DNA of 64,000 nt, taken from Bacteroidota bacterium. Its GTDB lineage: Bacteria > Bacteroidota > Bacteroidia > Bacteroidales > P3. The stretch lies in the NCBI GenBank assembly GCA_023415495.1, contig JAEZKK010000006.1, positions 124,001-188,000 of the forward strand, in the 5' to 3' direction. How positions within the stretch are numbered: position 1 is the first letter of the stretch; each line of letters starts with the position of its first letter. Positions 25,664 through 33,740 of the stretch are shown piece by piece. Both the position numbers and the translations under genes were made by a program. The notes under the pieces were generated by a model that saw only the letters and a list, made by a program, of their open reading frames with translations, made no database searches and was not told where the DNA came from.

Positions 25664-26293
25664 TTATTGGAGTTTGATTTGTGAGAATAAATTTCTAATA
25701 CTAATATAGGATTGGGATAGAATCTTGTTTAGATTTTCAACTTTTATCCATTCTACTCTTTCAATTCCTTCTTCTTTTTGGGGAAAGGTCTCCTTAGCAT
25801 TCGATTCCATAAAATACCAATGTGTTTCTTTAAGTTCGTGTTTGCCTTTCATAAAATAAGTATGATATGTTACTCCAGCTTTCTCCTTTAATACCAAATC
25901 TCTTATTCCACATTCCTCTTCAACCTCTCTTAATGCTGTTTCAGCCTCCGTTTCGTTTTGTTCTCTATGCCCTTTGGGAAGGTCGTATTTCCCATTTCTA
26001 TATATAAATAATATCTCCTTTTTAGGGTTTATTACAATTCCGCCGGAGGCCTGAACAAAGTGATAGTGCTTAATGCACTCTAGCAAAATCTTACTTGGTT
26101 CTATATCTTTCGAGTATATTATTATTGAGTTTCTGTCATTTTTGTCGTTTAAAAGCTCTTTAAAATCCAAATTCCTGTAATTATTAAAATCACATTGGAT
26201 AATAGTTTTGTTATCAGTGTTATGTAAAACATCTTTATTATTTGTTATACAAACACTATGGTATTTTGTGAAAATTGTATACTTTTGCATCAT
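25664..26293 (-). CDS. NUDIX hydrolase
   Basis: 209 aa. An N-terminal region of about 75 residues precedes the NUDIX fold (ASGGIVINPKKEILFIYRNG). The NUDIX box reads GHREQNETEAETALREVEEE (G-x5-E-x7-R-E-V-x-E-E), complete. The N-terminal extension (YTIFTKYHSVCITNN) is of a kind seen in Bacteroidetes NUDIX proteins; the substrate is unknown. ATG codons lie at 26293 and 26290. The first overlaps the pyrE start codon on the opposite strand, so the promoter for this operon must lie inside pyrE. It is first in an operon with the MFS and phosphatase genes. Confidence 0.88.
   Translation of the reverse strand: MMQKYTIFTKYHSVCITNNKDVLHNTDNKTIIQCDFNNYRNLDFKELLNDKNDRNSIIIYSKDIEPSKILLECIKHYHFVQASGGIVINPKKEILFIYRNGKYDLPKGHREQNETEAETALREVEEECGIRDLVLKEKAGVTYHTYFMKGKHELKETHWYFMESNAKETFPQKEEGIERVEWIKVENLNKILSQSYISIRNLFSQIKLQ
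26280..26287 (+). promoter_or_regulatory. -7 element of pyrE
   Basis: TACTTTTG, a perfect TAnnTTTG, ends four bases before the pyrE ATG, so transcription would start at or next to the start codon. Confidence 0.6.
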
Positions 26294-26948
26294 GAATAAT
26301 TATAAAGAAACAGCCATTCAAACTGCTCAATTTCTTTTGCAAATTAAAGCAATAAAATTGAATAATGAAAATCCTTTTACCTGGGCATCGGGAAGAAAGT
26401 CTCCGATTTATTGCGATAATCGCATAACATTATCATATCCAGAAATAAGAACATACCTGCGTCAGCAATTTGTCAATAAAGTTAACGAACTTTTTTCAGA
26501 TATTGATGTGATTGCAGGTGTAGCAACTGGAGGAATTGCTCAAGGTGTACTTGTTGCACAAGACTTAGGAAAGCCTTTTGTTTATGTTCGTCCTCAAGAG
26601 AAGAAACACGGACTTACAAATAAAATAGAAGGAGATATTAAGCCTGGTCAAACAGTATTAGTAATTGAGGATTTGATTTCTACTGGCAAGAGTAGTCTTC
26701 AAGTTGTGGATACCTTAAGAGAAGAGGGTTGTGAGGTTAAGGGAATGGTAGCGATATTTACTTATGGATTAGATGTTGCTATTAATGCATTTAGTGAAAA
26801 AAATGTTCCTTTGCTAACAATTACTGATTATGATACTTTGGTAGAAACAGCGACCGAACAAGGATATATTAAGGAAGAAGATTTAGAGTCTCTTGCTTTA
26901 TGGAGAAAAAATCCAGAGCAATGGTCTGAGGAAAGAATGAATGGTTAA
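26292..26948 (+). CDS. pyrE: Orotate phosphoribosyltransferase
   Basis: Converts orotate and PRPP to orotidine 5'-monophosphate in pyrimidine synthesis. 218 aa from ATG 26292; an in-frame extension back to 26208 is rejected because a -7 element lies at 26280-26287. The PRPP-binding motif is seen as VLVIEDLISTGKS, and VATGGIAQG and RPQEKKHGLTNKIEG (flexible loop) are conserved. It is head to head with the NUDIX gene, and a terminator follows 25 bases after its stop. Confidence 0.95.
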   Translation: MNNYKETAIQTAQFLLQIKAIKLNNENPFTWASGRKSPIYCDNRITLSYPEIRTYLRQQFVNKVNELFSDIDVIAGVATGGIAQGVLVAQDLGKPFVYVRPQEKKHGLTNKIEGDIKPGQTVLVIEDLISTGKSSLQVVDTLREEGCEVKGMVAIFTYGLDVAINAFSEKNVPLLTITDYDTLVETATEQGYIKEEDLESLALWRKNPEQWSEERMNG

Positions 26949-26973
26949 GATAAAAAGTTAAACCCCAAAGAAA

Positions 26974-26999
26974 GGCGTTATTGATTAACGCCTTTTTTT
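26974..26999 (+). terminator. Terminator after pyrE
   Basis: GGCGTTA and TAACGCC form a perfect 7-bp stem around TTGAT, extended by A-T pairs and followed by a T tract. Confidence 0.9.
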
Positions 27000-27017
27000 A
27001 TCTTTAATACAATTTAT

Positions 27018-27431
27018 ATGATGAAAATTGAAAGTAATAAAAAGCTAATTAACAAATCATCACAGGAAGTATTCGATTTTCTAACCGATTTTACTAATTT
27101 CAGTTTACTTGTACCTGATAAGGTAGAGAATTGGAAGGCTACAAACGATAAATGTTCTTTTACAATCAAAGGCTTTGGAGAGTTTGGGATGAGAATTATT
27201 GAGAAGAACCCATATATTTCAATAATAATCACAAACGACGAAGAGGTTTCCATGCCAATAGGCTTTAAATTCTTTTGGGAATTTATAGAGAAATCTAATT
27301 CTTCGGTTGAGGTTATGGCTGTTTTTAATTTAGATATTAATCCTATGATGGGAGTTATGGTTAAGAAGCCTTTATCGGAGTTTATCAATGTCCTTGTTGA
27401 GAAACTAAAGGAAAAGATGGAATCAAATTAG
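27018..27431 (+). CDS. SRPBCC family protein
   Basis: 137 aa; ATG codons at 27018 and 27021. The sequence has the START/SRPBCC helix-grip look: a first strand IESNKKLINKSSQEVFDFLTD cut into the usual strand and helix, a central sheet, and a long C-terminal helix (KKPLSEFINVLVEKLKEKM). Relatives next to pyrE are familiar in Bacteroidetes. Such folds bind hydrophobic ligands, but no ligand or reaction can be given. A weak -7-like TATCTTTA lies at 26999-27006. Confidence 0.75.
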   Translation: MMKIESNKKLINKSSQEVFDFLTDFTNFSLLVPDKVENWKATNDKCSFTIKGFGEFGMRIIEKNPYISIIITNDEEVSMPIGFKFFWEFIEKSNSSVEVMAVFNLDINPMMGVMVKKPLSEFINVLVEKLKEKMESN

Positions 27432-27455
27432 TATTAGAAACCTAAAAAATAAAAT

Positions 27456-29420
27456 ATGAGAAAGCTATTATTTCTTTTCTTTTTAATCTTTATTTCTTCA
27501 AATCTTCTTTCGCAAGAAATGCAAATAACTAATTTTGACCCTTGCTATGAAGATATTAATGAAAAATTGAAAAAGAAATTCTCTAAAGCTTTCGAATTGT
27601 TTGAAAAAAGAGATTACCATAATTCATCTTTATTATTAAGAGAATTAATTAAAGACGAAGAGAATTTTGCTTCTGCTCATTTCCTTATTTCAATTATTGG
27701 AAGTTATAAACAAAATCAAACTATAGTTGAGAAATACACTCTTTTAACTCAAGAGGCTTGCAGTGATTTCCACCATCCTTTATATTTCTATTTTAAAGGA
27801 GTTATTGATTATTCAAATGAAAATTATTCCAGTGCTATAGTCAATTTCAATAAGTTCTTTGAGAATTATACCGAAAGAGGAATAATTACTGATAGTATAT
27901 TCAACGATTGTGAGAATTATTTGGAGTGGTCGAAATTCTTAGATAGAATACAAAAAGAAAAGATTCCTTTTAATACTTATAAAATTACAGAACTATCAAC
28001 AAAAGATAATGAATACCTTCCAAGTATTACTATGGATGGAAATAGATTATATTATAATAGGAGAATGGATGTAAGGATTGATGCCTCTGAGAGTTTCTTT
28101 CAACAAAATAATACTGAAAAAAGAGATTTATTATGCTATTCTGATAAAATGGATAATGGTAAATTCTCAAACTATACTATTCTTGATGAACCCTTTAATT
28201 TTAATTCAATCCAATCCTCACCCTCTTTAAGAGCAGATAATAAAGTTATATTCTTTTCTCAATGTGAAATTAAAGGTGGAGAGTTTGATTGTGATATATA
28301 TTATTCAAAATACTTGGATGGTTACTGGAGTAATGCAATTAGTTTAGGCGGAGATGTAAATAGAAGTGATTCTCGGGAATTGCAACCTTGCGTTTCTCCA
28401 AATGGTAGGGTTTTGTACTTTGTTTCAAATCGTCCTGGGGGAAGAGGTGGTTATGATATATGGATTGCTTATAAACAGGAAAATGGTTCTTGGGGTAGAG
28501 TTCAAAACGCAGGAGTAAGAATTAATACTGAATTTGATGAGAAATCTCCTTTTCTTCATCCAGATGGTGTTAGTTTTTACTTTTCTTCTAATGGCTGGAA
28601 AGGAGTAGGAGGGTTTGATAATTTCTATTTACGTTTAGATAAGAAAGAAATGAAGACTCCTATCAATATGGGAACTCCAATGAATACTGATAGAAATGAA
28701 GAGGGGTTTGTTGTAGATTTGAATAATAGAGGGTATTTCGCTTCTAATCTAATGAATGAAGATGGGAATTGGGATATTTATACATTTGATTTATATAATG
28801 ATTTCCATTCCTTGCCAACAATAATTGCAAATGGGAGAGTGATATTAATAGATGATGATTATAAAAATGTAAGTTTAGAGTTAATCTCTTTGAAAGATAA
28901 GAAAAAGATAATTTATGAGGTTGATGAAAGAAATGGAGAGTTCTCACTTGCATTAAAAAAGGATGAACCATATATTATTAAGGCAAAGAGTGAAGGGTAT
29001 GCTTTTGAGTCAAGACTAATTAATAAGTTTAATGCAAAGGATGAAATAATATTAGAAATGTCACCTTTAGTTATTGGAGAAGGTTATATTATAAATGATA
29101 TTCTTTTTGAAACTAATAGTTATGAGTTAAGTCAAGAATCTAAGGATATAATTATGGAATTTGTGGAATATCTTAATCAATATCCTCGTATTCGTTGCAC
29201 TATAGAAGGTCATACCGATAATATAGGAAATGAGGAAGAAAATCTTATTCTCTCAGAAAAAAGAGCTAAAGCTGTTGCTGATTTTATTATTAATTCAAGA
29301 ATACGAGAGGATAGAATTAAGTATAAAGGATATGGTTCAAAACAACCAATACAAGATAATTCAACCCCAGAAAAAAGAGCTCTAAACAGAAGAACTGTCT
29401 TCAAAATAGATGCATTATAA
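27456..29420 (+). CDS. OmpA family protein with TPR, PD40 propeller and carboxypeptidase-regulatory-like domain (PorE-like)
   Basis: 654 aa. A signal peptide (MRKLLFLFFLIFISSNLLSQ) has no lipobox. Residues 40-150 hold TPR-like helices, 185-430 a propeller of PD40/WD40-like blades (YLPSITMDGNRLYYNRRM; PCVSPNGRVLYFVSNRPGG; FLHPDGVSFYFSSNGW), about 455-535 a small beta domain, and 540-654 an OmpA peptidoglycan-binding domain (IEGHTDNIGNEEENLILSEK; KGYGSKQP). The domain order is that of PorE of the type IX secretion system, but PorE is a lipoprotein. It may link an outer-membrane complex to the cell wall. Confidence 0.85.
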   Translation: MRKLLFLFFLIFISSNLLSQEMQITNFDPCYEDINEKLKKKFSKAFELFEKRDYHNSSLLLRELIKDEENFASAHFLISIIGSYKQNQTIVEKYTLLTQEACSDFHHPLYFYFKGVIDYSNENYSSAIVNFNKFFENYTERGIITDSIFNDCENYLEWSKFLDRIQKEKIPFNTYKITELSTKDNEYLPSITMDGNRLYYNRRMDVRIDASESFFQQNNTEKRDLLCYSDKMDNGKFSNYTILDEPFNFNSIQSSPSLRADNKVIFFSQCEIKGGEFDCDIYYSKYLDGYWSNAISLGGDVNRSDSRELQPCVSPNGRVLYFVSNRPGGRGGYDIWIAYKQENGSWGRVQNAGVRINTEFDEKSPFLHPDGVSFYFSSNGWKGVGGFDNFYLRLDKKEMKTPINMGTPMNTDRNEEGFVVDLNNRGYFASNLMNEDGNWDIYTFDLYNDFHSLPTIIANGRVILIDDDYKNVSLELISLKDKKKIIYEVDERNGEFSLALKKDEPYIIKAKSEGYAFESRLINKFNAKDEIILEMSPLVIGEGYIINDILFETNSYELSQESKDIIMEFVEYLNQYPRIRCTIEGHTDNIGNEEENLILSEKRAKAVADFIINSRIREDRIKYKGYGSKQPIQDNSTPEKRALNRRTVFKIDAL

Positions 29421-29597
29421 AATCATCCTGATTTATAAATAAGATAGATAAGGACGAATTACAACATAATGCGGGATTAAATAAGTCCTAAAACTAGTAG
29501 TAGAATGGGTATTCTATTGGGTGCAGAATGAGTATTCTACTATGCATAGAATGGGCATTCTATACCTTGTATTATCAAATAAATCATCCTGGTTTAT
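29420..29597. repeat. Three 23-bp units of a TAGAAT/ATTCTA palindrome between two 17-bp direct repeats
   Basis: AGAATG starts at 29502, 29525 and 29548, an exact 23-bp period. Each unit holds a palindrome of the form AGAATGGGTATTCT. The cluster lies between AAATCATCCTGATTTAT (29420-29436) and AAATCATCCTGGTTTAT (29581-29597), themselves nearly palindromic. Together with the terminator at 29663 this fills the gap between the OmpA gene and rubredoxin. Confidence 0.75.
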
Positions 29598-29662
29598 GGC
29601 CTTTTCATTCCTGTTCTATGTCTTTAAGCTGCTATCTGTATGAAGTAATCAGGTTGTAAAAA

Positions 29663-29695
29663 AATAGATGAGTACTTTTTCTACTCATCTATTTT
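29663..29695. terminator. Bidirectional terminator
   Basis: A 12-bp perfect stem, AATAGATGAGTA with TACTCATCTATT, around CTTTTTC, with A and T tracts outside. It ends rubredoxin on the minus strand and can stop readthrough from the OmpA gene. Confidence 0.9.
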
Positions 29696-29723
29696 GAAAA
29701 TAATTGATTTCTGGTTTTGAATT

Positions 29724-29882
29724 TTATTCAACTGAGAAATCTTCTTTACCTACACCGCAAAGAGGGCATACCCAATCATCTGGAATGTCTTCGAAGCTGG
29801 TTCCTGGAGCGATTCCACTATCTGGATCACCTAATTCTGGGTCATAAACATAACCACATACGTCGCATACATACTTTTTCAT
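29724..29882 (-). CDS. Rubredoxin
   Basis: A 52-aa iron protein for one-electron transfer in the cytoplasm. Both metal-binding pairs are present: VCDVCGYVYDP and VCPLCGVGK, the canonical C-x2-C knuckles, with DDW before the second. Start at 29882 (MKKYVC); a second ATG directly upstream at 29885 is possible. It is transcribed alone, with a promoter and a terminator of its own. A likely partner is the flavodiiron protein at 17770, which lacks its own rubredoxin domain; this is inference. Confidence 0.97.
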   Translation of the reverse strand: MKKYVCDVCGYVYDPELGDPDSGIAPGTSFEDIPDDWVCPLCGVGKEDFSVE

Positions 29883-29966
29883 CATAATGAATTTTAGTTG
29901 TAAATAATTTAATTGATTTTTTTATTAGCATTTGTAAACTTGTATTTACATCAACTAATAGAGTGC

Positions 29967-29974
29967 AAATATAA
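29967..29974 (-). promoter_or_regulatory. -7 element of the rubredoxin gene
   Basis: TATATTTG on the minus strand. The leader of about 80 bases to the ATG is long for this window. Confidence 0.5.
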
Positions 29975-30052
29975 AAATTAATTTTGAATACAAGCAAAAA
30001 TCAAGAGAAAATCATCTTTTTTCATGAAAAAGAAAGTTTTTTGCATTAAAAG

Positions 30053-30083
30053 TTTGGTAGTAATGATATTTGTTGTATCTTTG
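30053..30083 (+). promoter_or_regulatory. Main promoter of the ribosomal protein operon
   Basis: TTTG at 30053-30056, a 19-base spacer and TATCTTTG at 30076-30083: the best promoter match in the window, as expected for a highly expressed operon. Confidence 0.8.
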
Positions 30084-30345
30084 CACTCCCAAATGTGTAA
30101 ACGTTTCTTTTATGTGTTTTATACTGGTTATTCTTTATCAGTATTGGGTTGAACACAAAGAGATATATATCGAAAAACACCCAATGGCTAGGGTTAATTA
30201 GAGCGTTCAGATTTGGTTATATGAGTATTAATATGGATAATTCCGTATAAATATTTATGTATATGTAATAATAGTATTACCTTTGCAACCCGATTTTAGC
30301 AAGGAAAAACAGTATTAAGAGATATAATTAATTTTAGAATTAAGT
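30084..30345 (+). promoter_or_regulatory. Long 5' leader of the ribosomal protein operon
   Basis: About 255 bases separate the main promoter from rpsL. The leader has a 19-codon ORF (30093-30152) and a possible long-range stem in which ATTGGGT near 30144 pairs with ACCCAAT near 30180. A second -7 match, TACCTTTG (30278-30285), offers an internal promoter 60 bases before rpsL, with only a weak TTATG at the -33 position. Leaders of such operons are often autoregulated by a ribosomal protein; no known motif is recognised here. Confidence 0.45.
30093..30152 (+). CDS. Possible leader peptide, 19 aa, rich in Phe and Tyr
   Basis: MCKRFFYVFYTGYSLSVLG followed by TGA. The ATG lies nine bases after the G of the -7 element, so it could be the very first codon of the transcript. 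Six of nineteen residues are Phe or Tyr. It may be chance; the position is its main support. Confidence 0.3.
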   Translation: MCKRFFYVFYTGYSLSVLG

Positions 30346-30729
30346 ATGCCAACAATTCAACAATTAGTTCGTAAAGGACGTGAGAAAATTGAATATAAGA
30401 GTAAGTCTCCAGCATTGGATTCATGTCCTCAACGTAGAGGTGTTTGTACAAGAGTGTACACAACAACTCCTAAAAAACCAAACTCTGCAATGAGAAAAGT
30501 TGCCAGAGTACGTTTAACAAACCAAAAGGAAGTTAACGCTTATATTCCAGGTGAGGGTCATAACTTACAAGAGCACTCAATTGTAATGATTAGAGGAGGT
30601 CGTGTTAAGGATTTACCAGGTGTTCGTTATCATATTATTCGTGGAGCTTTAGATACTGCAGGAGTAGATGGTAGAAAACAAAGACGTTCAAAATATGGTA
30701 CTAAGAGACCTAAGGACGCAAAAAAATAA
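30346..30729 (+). CDS. rpsL: 30S ribosomal protein S12
   Basis: 127 aa, a decoding-centre protein of the small subunit. The two conserved loops that contact the A-site are intact: TTTPKKPNSAMRKVARVR (with Lys43/Lys44) and GGRVKDLPGVRYH. The lysines linked to streptomycin resistance when changed are in their usual wild-type state. It is first in the operon, 43 bases before rpsG. Confidence 0.98.
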   Translation: MPTIQQLVRKGREKIEYKSKSPALDSCPQRRGVCTRVYTTTPKKPNSAMRKVARVRLTNQKEVNAYIPGEGHNLQEHSIVMIRGGRVKDLPGVRYHIIRGALDTAGVDGRKQRRSKYGTKRPKDAKK

Positions 30730-30772
30730 TTAAGTTAGTAAAATAAGTAATTAAATATAGCTTTACTATAAA

Positions 30773-31240
30773 ATGAGAAAAGCAAGACCAAAGAAAAGGA
30801 TTATTCTTCCGGATCCAAAATTTAACGATACTCTGGTAACCAAGTTCGTTAATAATATTATGTTGAAAGGAAAGAAGACAATTGCATATAATATTTTTTA
30901 TGAAGCAATTGATGTTGTAAGTGAAAAAACTAATGATAATGGTTTAGAGCTTTGGAAAAAAGCTCTTGCAAACGTTACTCCAAATGTAGAAGTACGTAGC
31001 CGTAGAATTGGTGGAGCTACTTTTCAAATTCCTTCAGAAATTCGCCAAGAAAGAAAGCAATCAATGGGTATGAAGAGTTTGATTGGATATGCTCGTAAGA
31101 GAAATGAAAAGACTATGGCATTGCGTTTGGCAGGCGAAATAATTGCAGCTTCAAAAGAAGAAGGTGCTGCTTATAAGAAAAAAGAAGATATTCACAGAAT
31201 GGCAGAAGCTAATAAAGCTTTCTCACATTTTAGATTCTAA
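30773..31240 (+). CDS. rpsG: 30S ribosomal protein S7
   Basis: 155 aa, normal length. It nucleates assembly of the 30S head. MRKARPKKRIILPDPKFND at the start and VEVRSRRIGGATFQIPSEIR in the middle are family hallmarks. It keeps the str order rpsL-rpsG-fusA, with 16 bases to fusA. Confidence 0.98.
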   Translation: MRKARPKKRIILPDPKFNDTLVTKFVNNIMLKGKKTIAYNIFYEAIDVVSEKTNDNGLELWKKALANVTPNVEVRSRRIGGATFQIPSEIRQERKQSMGMKSLIGYARKRNEKTMALRLAGEIIAASKEEGAAYKKKEDIHRMAEANKAFSHFRF

Positions 31241-31256
31241 TAATTAATAAAGTAAA

Positions 31257-33335
31257 ATGGCTGATTTAAAATATACAAGAAATATAGGTATTATGGCTCA
31301 TATTGACGCAGGTAAAACTACGACAACTGAGCGTATTCTGTATTTTACTGGAAAGAATCATAAAATTGGGGAGACTCACGAAGGCTCTGCTACTATGGAC
31401 TGGATGGCCCAAGAGCAAGAACGTGGAATTACTATAACTTCTGCAGCTACAACAGTATTTTGGAATTTCAATAATAATCAATATAAAATTAATATTATAG
31501 ATACTCCAGGACACGTTGACTTTACAGTAGAGGTTGAACGTTCATTAAGAGTATTAGACGGTGCTGTTGCCCTATTCTGTGCGGTTGGGGGTGTTGAACC
31601 ACAATCTGAAACAGTATGGCGTCAAGCTGATAAATATAAGGTTCCTCGTATTGGTTTTATTAATAAAATGGACCGTGCAGGGGCTGATTTTTTCAATGTT
31701 GTTACACAAATAAAAGAAAGATTAGGCGCTACTCCAGTTCCACTTCAAATCCCGATTGGACAAGAAGATATGTTTAAGGGAGTAATTGATCTTATCTCAA
31801 ATAAAGCATTGATGTACGATGAGGCTTCTAATGGCACAAAATTCATCGAAATCCCAATGCCAGAAGACCTAAGAGAAATTACTGCAAAATTCAGAAAAGA
31901 ACTTATAGAAGGAGTTGCAGAGGAAGATGATGAGCTATTAATGCGTTATATGGATGATGAAAATTCAATTACTGAAGAAGAAATCCTATATCACATTAGA
32001 AAGGCTACTTGCGAAATGAGAATAACTCCAATTCTTTGTGGAGCTTCTTTTAAAAATAAAGGTATTCAGAATTTAATTGATGCTGTGGCTTTGTTTTTAC
32101 CTTCTCCAATTGATATAGCTGAAGTAGAAGGTATTAATCCTAAAACTGATGAGGTTGAAGTAAGGAAAATTGATCCTAAAGCACCATTTTCTGCTTTAGC
32201 TTTTAAGATTGCAACTGACCCTTATGTAGGAAGAATTTGTTTCTTTAGAGTTTATTCAGGAAGCTTAGATGCAGGTTCTTATGTTTTTAATACAGCAACA
32301 GGGAAAAAAGAGAGAATTTCTCGTATTATGCAAATGCATGCTAATAAACAAAATCCTCTTGACAGAATAGAAGCAGGAGATATTGGTGCAGCAGTAGGTT
32401 TTAAAGATATCAAAACAGGTAATACTCTTTGTGATGAAAATCACCAAATAGTACTTGAATCAATGACCTTCCCTGAACCAGTTATCTCAGTAGCAATTGA
32501 ACCCGCGAAACAAGCAGATGTTGATAAGTTTAATAATGCATTAACTAAGCTTGCGGAAGAAGATCCTACTTTAAGAATAAGTACAGATGAATCATCTGGA
32601 CAAACTATTATGCAAGGAATGGGTGAGTTACACTTAGATATAATAATCGATCGTATTCGTAGAGAATTCAGTGTTGAATGTAATCAAGGTGCTCCTCAAG
32701 TTGCTTACAAAGAGGCTATAACTGGTAGTTGTCAGCATAGAGAAGTTTATAAGAAACAAACTGGTGGTCGTGGTAAATTTGCTGATATTATATTTAGAAT
32801 AGAGCCTGCTGATGAAAATGTAAAAGGTTTACAGTTCATTAATGAAGTTAAAGGTGGAAATATACCTAAAGAATTTATCCCTTCAATTGAAAAAGGATTT
32901 AAACTTGCTATGCAAAATGGAGTTCTTGGAGGATATCCACTAGAAAGCATGAAGGTAACTTTAATTGATGGATCTTACCATGCTGTAGACTCTGACGCTT
33001 TATCATTTGAATTATGTGCTAAGATTGCATTCAAAGAAGCTGCAAGAAAAGCAGGTTCAGTTCTTATGGAACCTGTTATGTCAGTTGAAGTTACAACCCC
33101 AGATGCATATCTTGGAGATGTAACAGGAGACTTAAATAGAAGAAGAGCAATTCTTGAGAGCATAACAGCTAAGATAGGAGTTCAGGCAGTAAGAGCAAAG
33201 GTGCCTTTATCTCAAATGTTTGGTTATGTAACTTCATTAAGAACCATAACCTCAGGTAGAGCAAATTCAACTATGGAGTTCTCTCATTATTCAGAAGCTC
33301 CAAAGGATATTGCTGAATCAGTGTTGAAAAAATAA
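31257..33335 (+). CDS. fusA: Elongation factor G
   Basis: 692 aa translocase GTPase. G1 is AHIDAGKTTTTERIL, G2 lies in QERGITITSA, G3 is DTPGHVDF, and G4 is NKMDRAGADF. The later domains follow in order, ending with the domain-IV tip region (GSYHAVDSDALSFELC) and domain V. tuf, which follows fusA in many bacteria, is absent; rpsJ follows after 24 bases. Confidence 0.98.
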   Translation: MADLKYTRNIGIMAHIDAGKTTTTERILYFTGKNHKIGETHEGSATMDWMAQEQERGITITSAATTVFWNFNNNQYKINIIDTPGHVDFTVEVERSLRVLDGAVALFCAVGGVEPQSETVWRQADKYKVPRIGFINKMDRAGADFFNVVTQIKERLGATPVPLQIPIGQEDMFKGVIDLISNKALMYDEASNGTKFIEIPMPEDLREITAKFRKELIEGVAEEDDELLMRYMDDENSITEEEILYHIRKATCEMRITPILCGASFKNKGIQNLIDAVALFLPSPIDIAEVEGINPKTDEVEVRKIDPKAPFSALAFKIATDPYVGRICFFRVYSGSLDAGSYVFNTATGKKERISRIMQMHANKQNPLDRIEAGDIGAAVGFKDIKTGNTLCDENHQIVLESMTFPEPVISVAIEPAKQADVDKFNNALTKLAEEDPTLRISTDESSGQTIMQGMGELHLDIIIDRIRREFSVECNQGAPQVAYKEAITGSCQHREVYKKQTGGRGKFADIIFRIEPADENVKGLQFINEVKGGNIPKEFIPSIEKGFKLAMQNGVLGGYPLESMKVTLIDGSYHAVDSDALSFELCAKIAFKEAARKAGSVLMEPVMSVEVTTPDAYLGDVTGDLNRRRAILESITAKIGVQAVRAKVPLSQMFGYVTSLRTITSGRANSTMEFSHYSEAPKDIAESVLKK

Positions 33336-33359
33336 TATACTAATATAAAGACAAGTAAC

Positions 33360-33665
33360 GTGAGTCAAAGAATTAGAATCAAATTAAAATCATACGATCA
33401 TAATTTAGTAGATAAATCTGCTGAGAAGATCGTTAAGACTGTAAAAATGACTGGTGCAGTTGTTAATGGACCAATTCCACTTCCAACAAACAAAAGGATT
33501 TTTACTGTTAACCGTTCAACTTTCGTTAATAAAAAATCGAGAGAACAATTTGAATTGAGCTCTTATAAGAGATTGTTGGACATATATAGTACTTCTGCTA
33601 AAACTATTGATGCTTTAATGAAATTAGAGCTCCCAAGTGGTGTTGAAGTCGAAATCAAGGTCTAA
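33360..33665 (+). CDS. rpsJ: 30S ribosomal protein S10
   Basis: 101 aa, starting with GTG at 33360, since no ATG is available before the conserved SQRIRIKLKSYDHNLVD. NGPIPLPTNKRIFTVNRS is the conserved loop. It is the first S10-cluster gene here but runs on directly from fusA. A 75-base gap containing a small hairpin separates it from rplC. Confidence 0.97.
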   Translation: MSQRIRIKLKSYDHNLVDKSAEKIVKTVKMTGAVVNGPIPLPTNKRIFTVNRSTFVNKKSREQFELSSYKRLLDIYSTSAKTIDALMKLELPSGVEVEIKV

Positions 33666-33684
33666 TTAATATACTTATAATTAG

Positions 33685-33713
33685 CCAATCAGCCTATGCT
33701 TTATGCATGCTGG
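33685..33713 (+). other. Small hairpin between rpsJ and rplC
   Basis: CCA, AGC and TGC pair with GCA, GCT and TGG around TTTAT with small internal loops. No T tract follows, so it is not a terminator. It could set spacing or regulate rplC translation. Confidence 0.35.
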
Positions 33714-33740
33714 AATTTATTTATTAAAAAACAAGATTAA

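Noticed and set aside
26208..26291. N-terminal extension of pyrE
   Set aside because: It would place the promoter inside the gene; the family starts at MNNYKETAIQTAQ.
29420..29597. CRISPR array
   Set aside because: Units are palindromes separated by 7-9 bases, not repeats with unique 30-base spacers; no cas genes are in the window.
29500..29650. 34-codon ORF running out of the 23-bp palindromes
   Set aside because: No promoter or recognisable protein; open frames of this length are common in such DNA.
33336..33359. Missing tuf between fusA and rpsJ as a deletion
   Set aside because: The junction is clean and tuf is often placed elsewhere in Bacteroidetes.
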